DNA of 64,000 bases, from positions 992,001-1,056,000 of the forward strand of contig JAJHTX010000008.1 in NCBI GenBank assembly GCA_032164295.1, written 5' to 3'. This document shows, in pieces, positions 14,657-28,100 of this stretch; within the stretch, counting starts at the first letter, position 1, and every line of letters begins with the position of its first letter. Origin of the DNA: Inonotus obliquus. Lineage: Eukaryota; Basidiomycota; Agaricomycetes; Hymenochaetales; Hymenochaetaceae. A model generated the notes under the pieces. That model had not been told where the DNA came from and did no database searches. It saw only the letters and a list, made by a program, of their open reading frames with translations. The position numbers and the translations under genes were made by a program.

Positions 14657-17600
14657 ATGCCTGCCCTCGTCGCGAGTCGCAGAGGTGCACAGGTGCTTCC
14701 CATGCAGCCAGATGTGGTCTTATCCACCAGTAAGCGCGTCTTGGAAGGTACTTTTGGAGCAGTTACCAACAGTCTCATGAAACTCGGGACGTGTCCCATC
14801 GAGGAACTCGCTCACTCGCCGAAAGCTGAGCTGCAGGGATTCGATCTACCAAACCTCTCTTCGGACTTCGAGCTACTCCGCCCATTGTCCCATGCACAGC
14901 CTTCTTCAGGATTGCTGCATGGGGACGATAAGGAGAGCCAGATAATTCCGCCTTCTATGCAGTTCGTTGCCCAACTACACCAGACTTGTGTTAGTGCTTT
15001 TGGTAACTCGGAAGCCTTGAAATTCGAGTTCATCACTGAATCGGGCCACGAAAACAGTGAGTACTTGGATCAATCCCTTTTGCTACAACAGAATTGTGTT
15101 TGTTGTTTTGATCTCTACTTGTCCCGTGCGAATGGAGCGCTCTTGCGTTGCCCCGAAACACTGGACAATGTCACAAACTGCACCCGTTCACTCTGCATGC
15201 TTTTGGCTACGCTATTTCCTTTCTGCTTTTCATGTGCCCTCTCCAAATTCCCACCGGGTCATATTTTTTCACGATCTAACTTTGAATGGGGGCCCGCTTT
15301 CTTCGTCACCAGAGAAACAGTGTATTTTAACGATCACGAGGCCGAACGGACAAATCCGATCATACACAACTCCGGCAGAGTTCTCGCGGAAAAGCGATGC
15401 GAAAGCACGAGCTGCAGCTATTGCAGTCGAAATGGGCGCAGTCGACTTCATCATACACGGGAATAAAGATGCCTCAAGCTCAAAGCCAATTCTTGCTCCT
15501 CTGGATAGCGTAAATGCCAGCAAAACAGAGGTGAAGCCCAAAGAGGAATCGCCTGCTCCTCAGGAAGTCCAAGACGCTGCGAGCAAACAGATTGAAGATC
15601 TGTGCGGTGAATGGAGAGCTGGCCAGGTGCGCCCGCGGTGGGAGTTCTTCAAGGAGCATAGAACTTCCTTATGTGTGTACTCTGGTATCTCTTAATACCC
15701 AGTACTGATCTATTTCATTAAGGCTGGGGCTGCGTGCTGGTTATCAGGCTATCGGATCATTGTCAACGGCTATACTCCGTCGAACCGCGATATGATTCTA
15801 AGTTACTGGCGAGGAAAGTTTGTTCCCAGGCGGCGCTTCGCGAAGACGTAGTAGATTTTATCAAATTCGGGAACGGACAGACAGCACCTCCCACCAAGAT
15901 AGTGGACCCACTCAACGATGTTATCCTGGATCTGGAGCCGGAGATCGACCGAAAGGCTCGCCTGTCTGCTATCTCGCTGCAATCGTTCTTCGACAGCTTA
16001 CCAAAGCCATTCGCCGAACCTCTTGAGGACAAGCCTGTTGCGCAGCTCAACGTACCCGGCATGCTAAATACAAATCTCCAGCTAGCAAAAGGGTCGCGCC
16101 TAAACCTTCAGTTCTATTTCACGAATGAGAACGGATGTACGTGTCATCCATCCTGTTATCCCCTTCCTAATTCTGATAGGCTTTTCAAGTACATGGAAGT
16201 ATTGCACGTTTAGGACGTCCAGGTGAAACAAGGACGTACATGGTCGAACCGCGATTTGCTAAGCGCTCCGACGCAAAGGCGGCGGTCTGTCTCCAGGCAA
16301 TGTCACAAGGTGTCACCAAGTACATTCGCTCCATTGCGACTGCCGTCGATAACAGGATCACGTCGGAGATGCGAAGGGTGGCAAACGAACAGATCTTGCC
16401 TATTCTCGGATCGGAATATGGGAAGTTGCGACATGGGATGCATCCCATATATGATTATGACCTCGACAATGGTGGTGAGTGGCATCTGATGTGGCTCATG
16501 TCAGTTACTGAAGCCACCTCAAAAAGCATTTGGTTGTACGATGACACTTTCACTTTGTTCGAACCCCAGGCACGGAGAGACAAGGTCGTGGTCCGTCAAA
16601 CCCGAGTATCGAACAAAAACAGATGCAAAAATTGCTGTGGTATGTGCCGCAGGGACTGAAGCAATCGAGTTTGTTCGCTTCAAAGGGGAGCCTCCTCCAC
16701 CTGACCACGATCCTTTTAAACCGTATAAACGCAAGAACTCTGAGGATCAACGTCAAAGTGGATCCTTGAGGCACTCACCCCCTGCTAGTGGTAAAGTACG
16801 ACTTGGTATTCCTCTCGAGACAAAAGAAGAAGGGACGACACGACAGACGGCGTCTGGCAAGTGGGAATATATCGGCCCTGCCTCTCGACAAAATCGCGTA
16901 CAACCAAAGCACAAACGTGGTTCAATGCAAACTGTACCGCTTGCACCGATTCATGGGCGCCAGTACGGGACTCCCCAGCCAACAATCTCTGCCCATGGCA
17001 TTCCAACCGGTCCCAGAGATCGAAGGGCCACCGCATCCTCCCACCTTTCCCCAGCATCCCGTACGCAGCAGTATCAACCTAATATTTACGCTTCCCCTCC
17101 TCAAGATTATTCCCGGGAAGCAGTGGCCAAGCTTCGTCCGCCGAGGAAGTCCCAACAGCAACGATCTAACCAACATGCACCATCCACTCACCAGTCTTCT
17201 GTTGACCCTCGACCTGCGCAAAAGATGCCTCAACAATCCTCTCCGCAACCATCAACGCCTCAAATACCTCAAGCGGTCTCATCGCAACAGTCCCCACCAT
17301 CTCAGCAGTACGCTCCGTATGGCGGTGCACCTCAGTCGCAGCAGCCCATCCCCATCCAGGCGTCACCCTACCCTGCTCCGTATCCCGGTGGTTATATCCA
17401 ACCTCCCTATCCGTATGCTTTCCCGCAAGGGAATCCCTACCCGCCTCCGGCGAGCAGCTATCCTTACCAAAGCCCGCCTCCAGCGCCACCTACGTATGCT
17501 ACGCCCGGTTATCCCGCATACCCGGCATATTACGCCGACCCGCGATACGCACAGTATCCTCAATATGGAATTCCAGGTGCACCTGTGCCTTACGCAGTTC

Positions 17601-18268
17601 CCGTACCGCCTGGTCCCGGAATGCAGTATCAAACTCTTCCACCTCCGTCGAATGCCCAAGCAACATCGAGTCCTGTTGTTCAATCCCAGTTACCGACACC
17701 GCCATCTTCCTCGGGTGCGGAAAGGTCGTCTAGCTCACACTGGATTGAGATTGAGAGGTCTTCGATACGGACGGCGTCATATAGCACGGAAAGCGACCGC
17801 GACCGCGAGAAACGGCCTAGATCTCGAGATATGTCGATGTCGCCCGATGATGTTCAGGTGCCGAAAAAGCATCGGTCCGAATCCGAAGGAGTGAAGGACA
17901 TTGTCAAGAAGGAAGCTCGCACTGCGCCACCCACGCCCAAACCACCGACTCCTGTATCAAGTGCTAAAGATAACTCTACCCATGTTCAGCAGCTCCTTCG
18001 TAAGTCATGGCATTCTTTCACCGGTTTCATCTGACATTAATGTTCTTTAGGATACTGCGAGTCGGAAGGTTTGTCTTCACCCGAGTTTGGGTCGAAGCAT
18101 GTGAAGAACGAGCAGGGGGAGGACGTATTCATGGTTTGGATCGTTATGGGGAGGGAGCGGCTTGAGTTACCCATCTCGTATACGTCCGAGAATGAAGGCA
18201 GGCAGCGTGTGGCAAAGCAAGTCCTGCAACGGCTTCGGTCACAAGCCGCGAACAAGAATGATCGCTAA
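14657..18268 (+). CDS. large unrecognised protein with repeated alpha/beta units and a Pro/Gln-rich linker
   Basis: No family name can be given. Six exons (14657-15056, 15313-15672, 15723-16136, 16190-16474, 16527-17999, 18051-18268) splice to about 1,040 residues. Four units follow one plan: a beta pair, then SY(T/S)-EP-(F/Y), a basic loop, an Ala-rich helix and (D/E)FI-(F/H)G. Examples are RSYTTPAEFSRKSDAKARAA, RTYMVEPRFAKRSDAKAA and RSWSVKPEYRTKTDAKIA. The last exon (LLRYCESEGL, then VFMVWIVMG, then RQRVAKQVLQRL) has the helix-strands-helix order of a double-stranded RNA-binding domain. Between unit 4 and the C-terminus is a 350-residue Pro, Gln, Tyr and Ser-rich stretch with a basic RDREKRPRSRD patch. 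An RNA-related role is only an inference. A 368-codon open frame at 16788-17894 is a shadow in another frame. Confidence 0.78.
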
Positions 18269-18598
18269 TGCTTATCAAGATTAATCCGCTGAAGTTTTTG
18301 GAAGACTGACTGACAATTTGGGATAGCATTCATATTTGCTTTGGAACGTGCATGGTGTACGAAACTGAACTGGGAATTAAACTTTGTAATGTGTATTCTT
18401 ACAGCCTGAGCAAGTGGATTTCGTAGTGGGGCTGCTGTTTGTAGATTTGTAGATTAATATATATAATAACAAGGCGAAATGAACTAACGTTAGTGCTAGT
18501 GTTGGTTGGGTGTGAATGGACCGAAATAAGGTTTATTCATGATCATGATTTTCGTTCTCTTTCAGGAGAAGTTCACTAGCACTTTCTCCCAGAACCCG

Positions 18599-18703
18599 TC
18601 ACAACAGCACAACAACGATAGCAAGTGCGTCGACTTTGTTCTCTTTCTTGAGTCGATCAACCACGGCCTCGACGTTGTCTCGAGCGTACAAAGGGTTGCT
18701 CAT
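18599..18703 (-). other. candidate small exon or micro-ORF
   Basis: A 34-codon frame begins MSNPLYARDNVEAVVDRLKK and ends AIVVVLL. Its heptad-like charge pattern and the CAG just before the ATG suggest an exon, but the upstream exon could not be found and no family was recognised. The rest of 18,269-19,222 holds the end of the preceding gene and the hydrophobin promoter. Confidence 0.2.
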
Positions 18704-19069
18704 CTGGTAACAGGTGCTTTAGCCCAGAAGATCATCATGCTACCTTGATGACCGATTTGATGTGATGCGAACTTGGAGATTTGAGGAATTCTATTTTCGA
18801 GTCAATACGGACCAGCGGTGCGTGATGCATGAAGCAGCCTGAAGGCGTCTAGGCATCTGGGGTACTGATATCAGCGATAGCCTGAGACCCAAAAAGTGCA
18901 TTGCGATACTAACCATAACGTCATGCCTAAGCGGTAGTCGGAACGTCGGACAATGTACAAGGCAAAGATATACCGTGCGTTCCTAATGAACTAACCAAAA
19001 GCCACAGGGGCCCGGATGCCGCTGTGCACGCGTTTTTGTAACGTATTGCTTGAGGTATGTGATATGAAA

Positions 19070-19076
19070 TATAAGG
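19070..19076 (+). promoter_or_regulatory. TATA box of hydrophobin gene 1
   Basis: TATAAGG lies about 150 bases before the hydrophobin ATG. A weaker TATACAAG is about 110 bases before it. Which is used cannot be decided. Confidence 0.4.
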
Positions 19077-19222
19077 ACGGGGTATTCCTCCCGAAGGTGT
19101 GAAGAGCCTTTTATACAAGAGCTTGGAGCCTCTACCCTCCCTCCTCGTCCCTCATTCCGACTCACTCTTGGCTCTTCACTGGTCTTATCATCCTCATTCT
19201 CTTAAATATCTTTCGCGTAAAC

Positions 19223-19752
19223 ATGAAAGTAGCTGCTCTTCGCGTTCTTGACTTCTTCTGTCTTTGTACTCTACTTGCGGCTCTCTTTGGGCTTGTTGAT
19301 GCTTGGGGGGTCTCGAAAGCTCCTGAGCCTTCTCGAGTACGAACGTCCGCCTTTCCTGATCCGACTCCATCCCCGAAGCCATTGTGCAGTCTAAACTCAG
19401 TTCAATGTTGTAATGCTACGGCGGAATCGAATAGTACGGCGGCTGCTTCTGTACTGGGGAGATTGGGAATCGACATTCCGGAGAAGACGGTGGATATTGG
19501 GTTTAACTGTACGTTGATCAGCGATGATGACGTTTATGGGGGTTTCTGGTAAGTCTGCAAGTAACCATTGCTTGACCGGGTCTGATTTTTGTTCAGTGAC
19601 GATTCCCTGCTTTGTTGTAGCAAAATTTTCAGTACGTATTGATAATCTCTGAGGAAATCCTGCTGATCGAACGCCGGAACACTGTAGATGACACAGTTCA
19701 TGATGGAGTAAACACCACCGTCGGTGTGAACTGCGCTGATGTCGGGCTATAG
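19223..19752 (+). CDS. class I hydrophobin
   Basis: A small secreted surface-active protein that coats hyphae. The ATG at 19223 begins a signal peptide ending near VDAWG. The mature part has the eight-cysteine order C...CC...C...C...CC...C: PLC, VQCC, GFNC, GFC, LLCC and VNC. The fourth and fifth C are in different exons; exon 2 (CDDSLLCCSKIF) carries the second CC pair and is read only if the acceptor after TTGTTCAG is used. The alternative acceptor nearer the exon end would delete that CC pair. ASVLGRLGIDI between the CC pair and the fourth Cys is typical of class I. The protein ends VNCADVGL. About 140 residues, with several N-glycosylation sites (NAT, NST, NCT, NDT, NTT). Confidence 0.88.
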
Positions 19753-20445
19753 TATTACGAGACGGCATCGGCCGATAGCAAATACGTTTCTGCTCATTGA
19801 CCATATCGTGCCGAATTCTCATCCTGAAACAGACCCCGAGTGAATGAACGAACACATGGCATCAGCACGACGTCGATTGTTCTCCAAATTTATTCTCTAC
19901 CCTCGAACATCATTCCTTAGCAGTAGTAGCACCCTCTTCATAACTCCACGCTTCGAAGCACACTAGACGCTTTAAGGACTATCCACGCCGCTTCCGGCCA
20001 TCATCGTCATGGTTGGAAGTTTCGGACTCTTTTACACCTTCCTTTGATCCTTGCTCCCTACATGTTGTACAAAAAATAAAACCACCTAGCGTATAGTTCT
20101 TCTTTGCTTCGAGTTGTGAGATCCGCTCATACTTTCGTTTCTTTTGCAGTGTGGATCACGGTCGCTTGTGTTCCATGGATATACATCGTGAGGCTCAGCT
20201 TCAACTTGCGTATCGCGGAAGCAATCGGCATAATCTTCGGCAACTCGGCACGGATCCTTGCAGATCATAGCGACGATTATGTATGCCATATATGGATTGA
20301 AGGATTGAATTTAAGCCGTGAGAACTTATCGGGGAGGTACGCCAAGGGTTTGTTTGTTCGTCCTCCCCAGCTCTTGACCTCAACCATCTCTTCACACGTA
20401 CGAAAAAAATTCATATCCTTAAACCGCTCCAGTCTGCCGGTACTG
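19753..20445. other. intergenic region upstream of the RhoGEF gene
   Basis: This holds the hydrophobin 3' end and the RhoGEF promoter. A frame in phase with the RhoGEF extends back to 20104 and would encode a hydrophobic stretch, but it contains no ATG. I treat it as non-coding. Confidence 0.5.
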
Positions 20446-23400
20446 ATGCATCGCTCATCTACGCGGCGAGATGAAGCCCGTAGTGTCGAGCGTCGAGGTC
20501 TGCCACCCGGAAAATCGTCAACTCACGGAACAGTAACGGTGGACGGGTACGGCGACGATACGCCGTCGACGGAAACATTTCAACGATCACGCCATCACAA
20601 GTCTTCTTCCAAGAAAGATAAAGAGAAAGCAAGGCCTTTGAGTTCATCGACGAATAGAGGTGTTGTTGTGCCTGGATCTGGACCTGGACCTGGCCATGAG
20701 GATGCTACAATGAGGCTGTCGAGTGCTCCGAGTCAATGGAAGATGTCGCGAGCGAGGTCTCCAACGCCTGGGGGACCGGGTGATGAGAACGATGACTGGA
20801 TTTTGAACCAGCAGGCTCCTCCTATGCCACTAATTGCTGTCCCTGAAAGAACTCGCTCAAGAACTAGGACGAATTCTGCTGGTGGGATAAAGAACAAGAC
20901 TAGAGCAGAGGAAAAGAAATCTCGCTTGCTCGTTTCTCAGGACGATACTGCTGCTGTCGCTCAGTCTGGACAAAATGAGCAATCTGGCTTCAGAACTAGG
21001 AGGAATACCGACGCTCAGGCGAAACTTAATCCTAATTCCGCGCCGAGCGATGGAGTATCGTCTCTAAGGCGCAGAAGATCTTGGGGAAGAAACAAGGATA
21101 CTTTAGAACTGTCATCTCACGAACTCGGTCGTAAAGGGGCTCTCAGACTTGACCCTGAGGCAGGAAAGAACTCGGCTGTGGACAACGACATTTCAGGTTC
21201 ATATGCTCGTTCCGCGCATCCCTCATCGTTCGCTCTTGTTGCTAACCGCCCAGAAACAAAGGTTTCGCGATCCGTCTCTCCTATGCCACGTGAACATGTG
21301 ACTAAGGGAAGTAGACTACGAAACGATAACACTCGAGAACCCGCGTATTCTGACGAAACCGATACAACTGTCCATGGTACGTAATTCTAACTCTCTTCGA
21401 CTACAGCACTGACGCCATGAACAGTATTGCCCAATCCCCAGAAGTTCGAAGGTCCTGGGTATGTTGACGACGAGCTTGAAGCAGTTGAAAAGGCAGCGCA
21501 AACTCGTAGACATATTGAACCAAAGTTAGGAAGAAGATCGACCCTAAGGACACCCCAAATAAGAACCAGGTCTCAGAGCTTGTCGCCGAACATGGATGCG
21601 GATGATTCTACATCAGAACCAGCTCTGAGAACGCCGCGAGTGCGATCCTCTTCAAAATCACAGGCGAGTCCCCTGCTGATGACTCACACGTCTCCAGCAA
21701 GAACTCCATCGGGTATACCTACCCCCAAGTCCCGAACGCGTTCATCCTCGGCTGCTACAGGTCCGCATAAATCTCCTTCACTGCCGCAATCCCTACCACC
21801 CAAGTCGCCTAATGTGGCGGCCAGTTCTCTTTCGCCAGCACTCCCTTCTGACCAGCCGCAGGAGAGCCACAGGAGTTACCAATCGCGTTCGAATTATAAA
21901 GATAGAACTGCTTCAAGACTAGCTCCGAGGTCGCCGTCAGTAGCTGACGATGCTGGTAACAACGGGACACCAAAAGCTTATCGTCCCGCCTGGAGCCGAG
22001 ATCAGCAAAGTAGCACGGACAGTGATGGTGACGAGAGATTGCGCATCGTTAATCGTCGTCGCTCTGGTCAAAATCAATCGCGCCAAACAAACTCCAGGCT
22101 CTCTCCAAACCCCGCGCGGGATGCTCTCCTGGATAACTGCACTTCTGTCATCCGCCGGGAGAGATCCGCCCTGGCTGCAGCTGGCGAGGCTCCTTCAGAT
22201 ATTTCGGGGCCCGAAAATCCGCGTATTGACGGAACGGTTGAAGACTCTCATCTTCGGCGTAAGAACGAACTCGCGGATATAGTGGCTGGGCTCAATCTCA
22301 ATCTCGGACAACAGAACGATCATCGTATCCATGCGTCTGGAAGGAGGGACTCGAGAAGGGAAGTTGTGCAAGATCAATCTGAAGATTCTGCTCGCCATGA
22401 GGCAGTGGGTATCGCCGTGGGTGGATCTAGCGAATTCTCTGGACCACGAGATGACCGGGTACTGCCAGAGGAAGCTCACCGCAAGGAGGAAAGGCAAACC
22501 GACACGACGCCACAGGATCGACATGTTGATCAGTCTTCTCGTCAGCATATCTCCCAAAGGCGTCCTTCGCTAACGCCTCGGCCAGAAAGTGCCGGTGTTA
22601 CTCCCGCCATCAACGCCTGCGAAACGGCTAGGCTATTAAAACCGGACCCTAGGGACGTCAATCGTGATAGCTTGCTGATGCTCAATTCTGAACGCCAACG
22701 TGAGGCGTTCGGTATCCCTCCGTCTGTATCTGACATACATGAAGGTAGCGAAGCGCTCCTGTCCGCAGAGAGCAACACGTCTCTGAGGAACCAGACCTTG
22801 GACTCTGATTGGGAAGGAGAAGCCAACGATGGGCCTGGACTAAGCCATGGCGCAGAGCAGCTATTTCATGCTCTAGGTATCGGAGCTTCGGTACAACGGA
22901 CTTCTGGTCATGCATCGGAGAGGCAAAGGACTTCCTGGCGCTCAAGCATGGCTGAAGCTGAGAAGTACCTTTCGGATAGTTTCCGTTCTCCTCCAGCAGC
23001 TATGACGGCCAGTTCATCACACTCTTCCATTTATGACGATGCGGTTCCAGAAAGACCTTGGCAGAGAAGGGAGCGTGACCTCGATCGAGTCCAAAGCGGA
23101 AATAGCGTCAAGTCATCTTGGAGAAAGACACTTTCTCAGTCCGCTTACATTTCTCTGCTAGAGCGTCACGGCGAAGCTGAGATGCGCCGACAGGAAGTGA
23201 TCTGGGAGCTATGTGAGGCGGAGCAAGCATTTCTGAAAAGCTTACGCACCGCGCTGAATGTCTTCGTCAATCCTCTCCTTGGAAAGAATCGTGTGTGGGT
23301 ATCTGGACTACCGAGCAATGTCTCTCGTCTGTTGGATTGGTTAGAAGATATTTTCCAGCTGCATGCTCAGATCAGCTCATCCCTACAACGCGCACGATCC

Positions 23401-25008
23401 TCACAGTACCCCGTCGTTCTGCGCATTGCTGAGACACTTAGATCTTTCGTTCCAAAGTTGGAAACCTACCAGCCGTATATCGTACGCTTAGATGAAGTGG
23501 TGGAAGAGATAGAGCGGACCATGGAGGATCCAAGTAGCGAGCTCGGCGAATTCTTCAGGATACAAAGCTCGGAGGAAGAGTGCGCGGGGATGTCATTTAC
23601 TGCTTTCCTTTGGCTACCTCTGACCAGACTAGGGAAATACCTGAGGCAGTTCAATGTGAGTGCCTGTTTTAGAAACGCCGATAAGCAATTTATGATTTGA
23701 TTCCAGGAATTGTGGGCTCTCACTCCTAGGTCTCATGTCGACCACCTACCAACATTTTCCTTGTTGCATTCAACCACAACGGTCGTTCGTGTAATGCGGG
23801 AAGTAAAGCTGCGAGAGGAAGAGTATGCGTTCGCCAAGGAGCTCCTCTCGCAGGTGCAAGGTTTCCCAAACCTAAAGGAGCTGGTTCGAAGAGAGAGGCG
23901 GCTGATTGCGCATGGCGCTGTTCAACGTGTCCACGTTAGTGAGCGCACGCGAGATACTTTGGAAGGCAACCCCTGTGTTAACTCAACCCTCGGTGTACCG
24001 CATGAGCGAGCGCGTCGGATGGGTCAGCGTCGCAGAGCCAACTCATTAGACTCATGTCTGTCGGAAGCGACGTCTATGTCGTCAATCTCATCGGCAGCGT
24101 CAGTGTCGTCATTCGATGGAGAAGCCAATCCACAGAACCACTTTCGCTTGGACACTAGCTGTCATACCCGCGGAAGTCATCGCGCAAAGCATTTCGGCGT
24201 GAAGGCACGGATTGATGGGGCCTTGCGTGAAAAGACGAGGACGTCACAGATGTATGCATTCGTATTCACCGACCTCGCAATATTTGCCGTGATTCTTCCT
24301 CGCCAGTCAAACAATGGAAGGAGCCAGAATACTTTAGAACTGCTGGATGACATTGGAGTCTGCCGCGTTCTATCAATAGCTGATCACTCAGGAAAACTTG
24401 GTAAGTGTTCGAGGAGTGTTATCAGGACCTTGCAAACATCTGACAGAGATGTAGGTTACGATCACCTAATTGGTGTGCAAGTACTTCCCGTGGACGTGGA
24501 ACATCTTGACGGAGGAATTCCTCCAGACGCTTCACCAACATCTGTGTTTATACATCTTCCCAGCGCTCGGGATACTGGCGCACAACACCCAGAAACGCGA
24601 AGACGCTGGTGGATGGCTTTTGAGCAGTGCTATTATTCGACGCTACGGTCCATATCCTTTCCCGCGCATTCTGGAAAGTACCTAGCGGGTGGGCAGGACA
24701 CGGGTCAAGATGAAAATACTCGACAGACCATCATGGCCATCCTTGCATCAGGCCTTCCTCTACCAAAGAGTCCGTCCATTCAGATCGGCGAGCTCGAGAA
24801 AAGCGTGGCCAATGACGCAAGTCAGAGAGAACGTGAAGAGCGTGGTTGGTGGGCTTTGCGTTTCCAGCAGATCCTTCACGAGATGCAGCGAGATGAGCTA
24901 CCCTTACCATCCGTGCAGATAACAACTGTCTTGCCAACACAATCAGGAAGGAGGAAAACAGTCTCAGGGCCGCGACGTCTGAAACTTGGTGGAGTAGGAA
25001 AACAATGA
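20446..25008 (+). CDS. Rho guanine nucleotide exchange factor (DH-PH) with long disordered N-terminus
   Basis: It should activate Rho/Cdc42-type GTPases controlling polarity. The first in-frame ATG is at 20446 (MHRSSTRRDEARSVERRG). About 870 residues of Ser, Arg and Pro-rich low-complexity sequence follow. The DH domain begins near RRQEVIWELCEAEQAFLKSL and continues through LWLPLTRLGKYLRQFN and NELWALTP. The PH-like region includes TSQMYAFVFTDLAIFAVILP and ETRRRWWMAFEQCYYST. Introns near 21379-21425, 23656-23706 and after GKLG (about 24400) join in phase. There is a Ser-rich insert between DH and PH. Total is about 1,490 residues. The DH call rests on helix patterns rather than a full alignment, so the GTPase target is unknown. 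Confidence 0.82.
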
Positions 25009-25159
25009 TTTTGTTCAATATGAGACGTGTGTTGTAGTGTACATTTTGCCGTCCGAACTTTTGAGTCGTCTAATGTCAATGCTAGATCCTATAACTAATT
25101 CATCCAGTATACCCATATGTCGGCGAGGTGCTGAAGCTTCCAATACACACTAAAAAAGC

Positions 25160-28100
25160 CTATTGCCGAGCGGCCAGAGCTGAAAGGAGAATGTCGTAAT
25201 CTGTCTTTGCAACTAAAGAATCAGAGTAGAGAGTAAGAAACATATCGCAATGCAAAGGAATGAGAAACACGTACCCTTTAGGACCAAATGGAAGAACACC
25301 CGAGCCAACTCGGGATGTTCCCATTCCAATTTATCCAACTTCTCCATGGACAACTTCCAAAGTACAGCGTCCTTTTCCACAACAACACGGGCATTTCTCG
25401 GTAGGTTTGAAAGCGCCGAAAGTTCACCAGCAAGCGTTCCTCCAACCATCGACTCTTCAAACGCATCTTTACGATCAGGGAACGAATAGATGGCTCGGAG
25501 GACGCCTGATTCGATTAGGTAGAGACCGTCTGGAGGGTCATTTTGTTCCCAGAGGAGTGTTCCTTCTAATGCAGCGACGCGCTCAAAGTTGGAGAGTAGA
25601 GGATGGAATTGGTCGAGATTGACTGGGCCGTAGGAGCTGAATGCTTTGCTTAGTGCGATGTAGACGTTTTCGTGCGAGTTGCTTTCAGGGCCGGTAGAAG
25701 GTTCAGGGTGGTGGTCTTTATAAGGAGAGATGTCAGTCGCTGATGAATGATATAGTGTAGATGATGGATGAAAGGGCAAAAGATGACGGACTTACCTGCT
25801 TCTAGTGTTCGACCTGCTACGGCGTGTATTTGGTTTCGACGAGGCGAGTTTTGGAAGGACTCTGCCATGTTGAAGGAAGGGCTTTGCTGTCTACCTGGGA
25901 GAGCTGAGAATCATGTGAGAAAAGAGTTGTATCTTCAACAACCAAGAGATTAAAGAACCTACCGATAGGTCTGCAAGCAGTGTCAGCAACGCTCTTCCGA
26001 CTCATGAACCACGCTCTCAAGTATGCATTCTCAGTCCCTAAAGACCGTAAGGTTAGCTCGTTACGTCCGACGTCCAAGGATGTAGAAAGCGGAACTTACA
26101 TTCCATCGCATCGCCGAACTTCCCAAAGAGCTCAACGCGCTCCTCCTCCAACAAGCCGACACTCCTAAGCGCATGTCCAATAGATGAGTCATCGGAAAAT
26201 CCGCAAAGCACCATCGTTATGTCTCGAGCGTAAAGAAGGCGTTGAACTCTGACGAAAGCTTCTGCTGATGACATATCAACTCCGGCCACGAGTGTAAGAT
26301 CGATAACGAGGAAACGGATGGGATTGCGCTGCCAGGCGGGTGGTTCGACGAAGGCGCGAATTGTTTCCTCAACGTTGGCGATCGTGCCGAAAAAGAGGAA
26401 ACCTACAAGCAGGATTATAAGTCAGTATACTTCTTCAATAGCTTCAATATGATGATGTCGTACCTTGAAGGCGGAGTACAATCGTCTGTTTCGCAACCTG
26501 ACGAATGTAGTCTCTGTGTGCACTGGGCCTACGAACAGCGGACATAGCAGACTCTCCAGTAAACATGGCCCGGATACTCCGACGTCGCGAGTTCTGAATG
26601 ACAAAGAAGAAACCTATCCGCAAATCGAACTTTCTTAGTGCACAACTCTGGACTACAGTGAAAATACACACAGCACACGACAATACCAAAGAGAACACCA
26701 ACAACGAAGTCCCATAATGTCATGCACACCATGATACTGATGATCGTGAGGTATTCGGACCTATTCACGCGGTGCCGGGTATCCCAAAGAGCCTCCTTGA
26801 CAAGGTCAATTCCGAGAACGAAGATAAGAGCGCCAACAAGCATGATTGCTATAACACGGTCTACATTAATCTGTGTACACCCGATGAAACTCTCCTGACT
26901 CACGAATGAACCCTATCGGCGCTGTACCGACGACGAGCAAGAGAAAGGTAGCAAGCGCAAGCAAGAAGCCGGATACGCGGGTCGTACCACCGACGCGGTA
27001 GAACAAGAGCGTATTGACATACACCAGATAGTTGGGACTGTCCCAAGTGACGCAGTTAGCTGTCGGTTTCCGCGTTTCTCAAAGTTAATCGACCTACACA
27101 GTGCCAAGGAGTCCTGCGAGGAAGTTGGAATACCCATGTGCGACGAGCTCCTTATTAGTATCCACGTCTTCGTTCAATGAGACAGCTAAGCCCAGCACAG
27201 TGAGAAAACATTGGGATGGTACGCCAAGAAGGTTGGCCTACCAAGCGCCGGAACGTTCAAGGGAGGATGGAGGATATTGAAGAATAGCCTAGATAGAAGT
27301 CAGATAAAGCTCGTCCAACCAGCTGACTCTGAGACGCACAATGCGAATTGCGTAGGCATTGTTAACCAAAGCGCACGAATGCTTGTGTTCTTCCAACCTT
27401 CGCAACAGTGAGATTACTTTTGTCTGGTATCGCACGTGGGCTATGAAAAAAACTCACTGAAGAATGAATAGAACTTGTACCACGCCTCCGAGGACCCGGC
27501 CATATCGAAGATCCAACCAGCGCGCCGAAGTGTCGGAACGTCGAGACGAGCCGCGGCAACAATTACGTAGAAGATCGCGGGAATCATCATAAAATCTAGA
27601 TGCGACACAGTCGCAATTGCATGAAATGATGAGCAAATACGCCTTCGAAGCATGTGATTATATACTCACAAACAGGAAAGACGAGCTGGTGGTTGAATCG
27701 ATGTGTAATGACACGGAGGAGAATAGCCAAACCAAGCGCCGGTATCCAGAGTGCGAGAATGTGGCCGCTACCGAATAGGAACTTTAGAGTTTCCAGGGTG
27801 TAGCTAAAATCATCATCGTCGATACCCGCGCAGACCGCGATCCTGTAGATCCACAGAGATCCACCAAACGATCAGACAAGCTCCAAGAGACGGAGATAAC
27901 GAGATCATGGCTTTATGATCGGAAACACCGCTTACCCGGTTTGGATGAGGAACACGCCAATGCCACCAATACATCCCACAAGTATATGCCTAGGAAAGAA
28001 GCCAATCACCACGCCGAGACGCAAATATCCAAGCAGAAAGAACGTCAGGCCTGTGAGCACAGAGGAAAGCGCGTATGCCGCCACTGTTGTGCTCACGACC

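Noticed and set aside
16788..17894. 368-codon open frame overlapping the Pro/Gln-rich exon
   Set aside because: It is the +1 shadow of a frame that joins in phase to both neighbouring exons and continues the repeated units.
20104..20445. N-terminal extension of the RhoGEF with a membrane segment
   Set aside because: The frame is open but contains no ATG before 20446, so it is not supported as coding.
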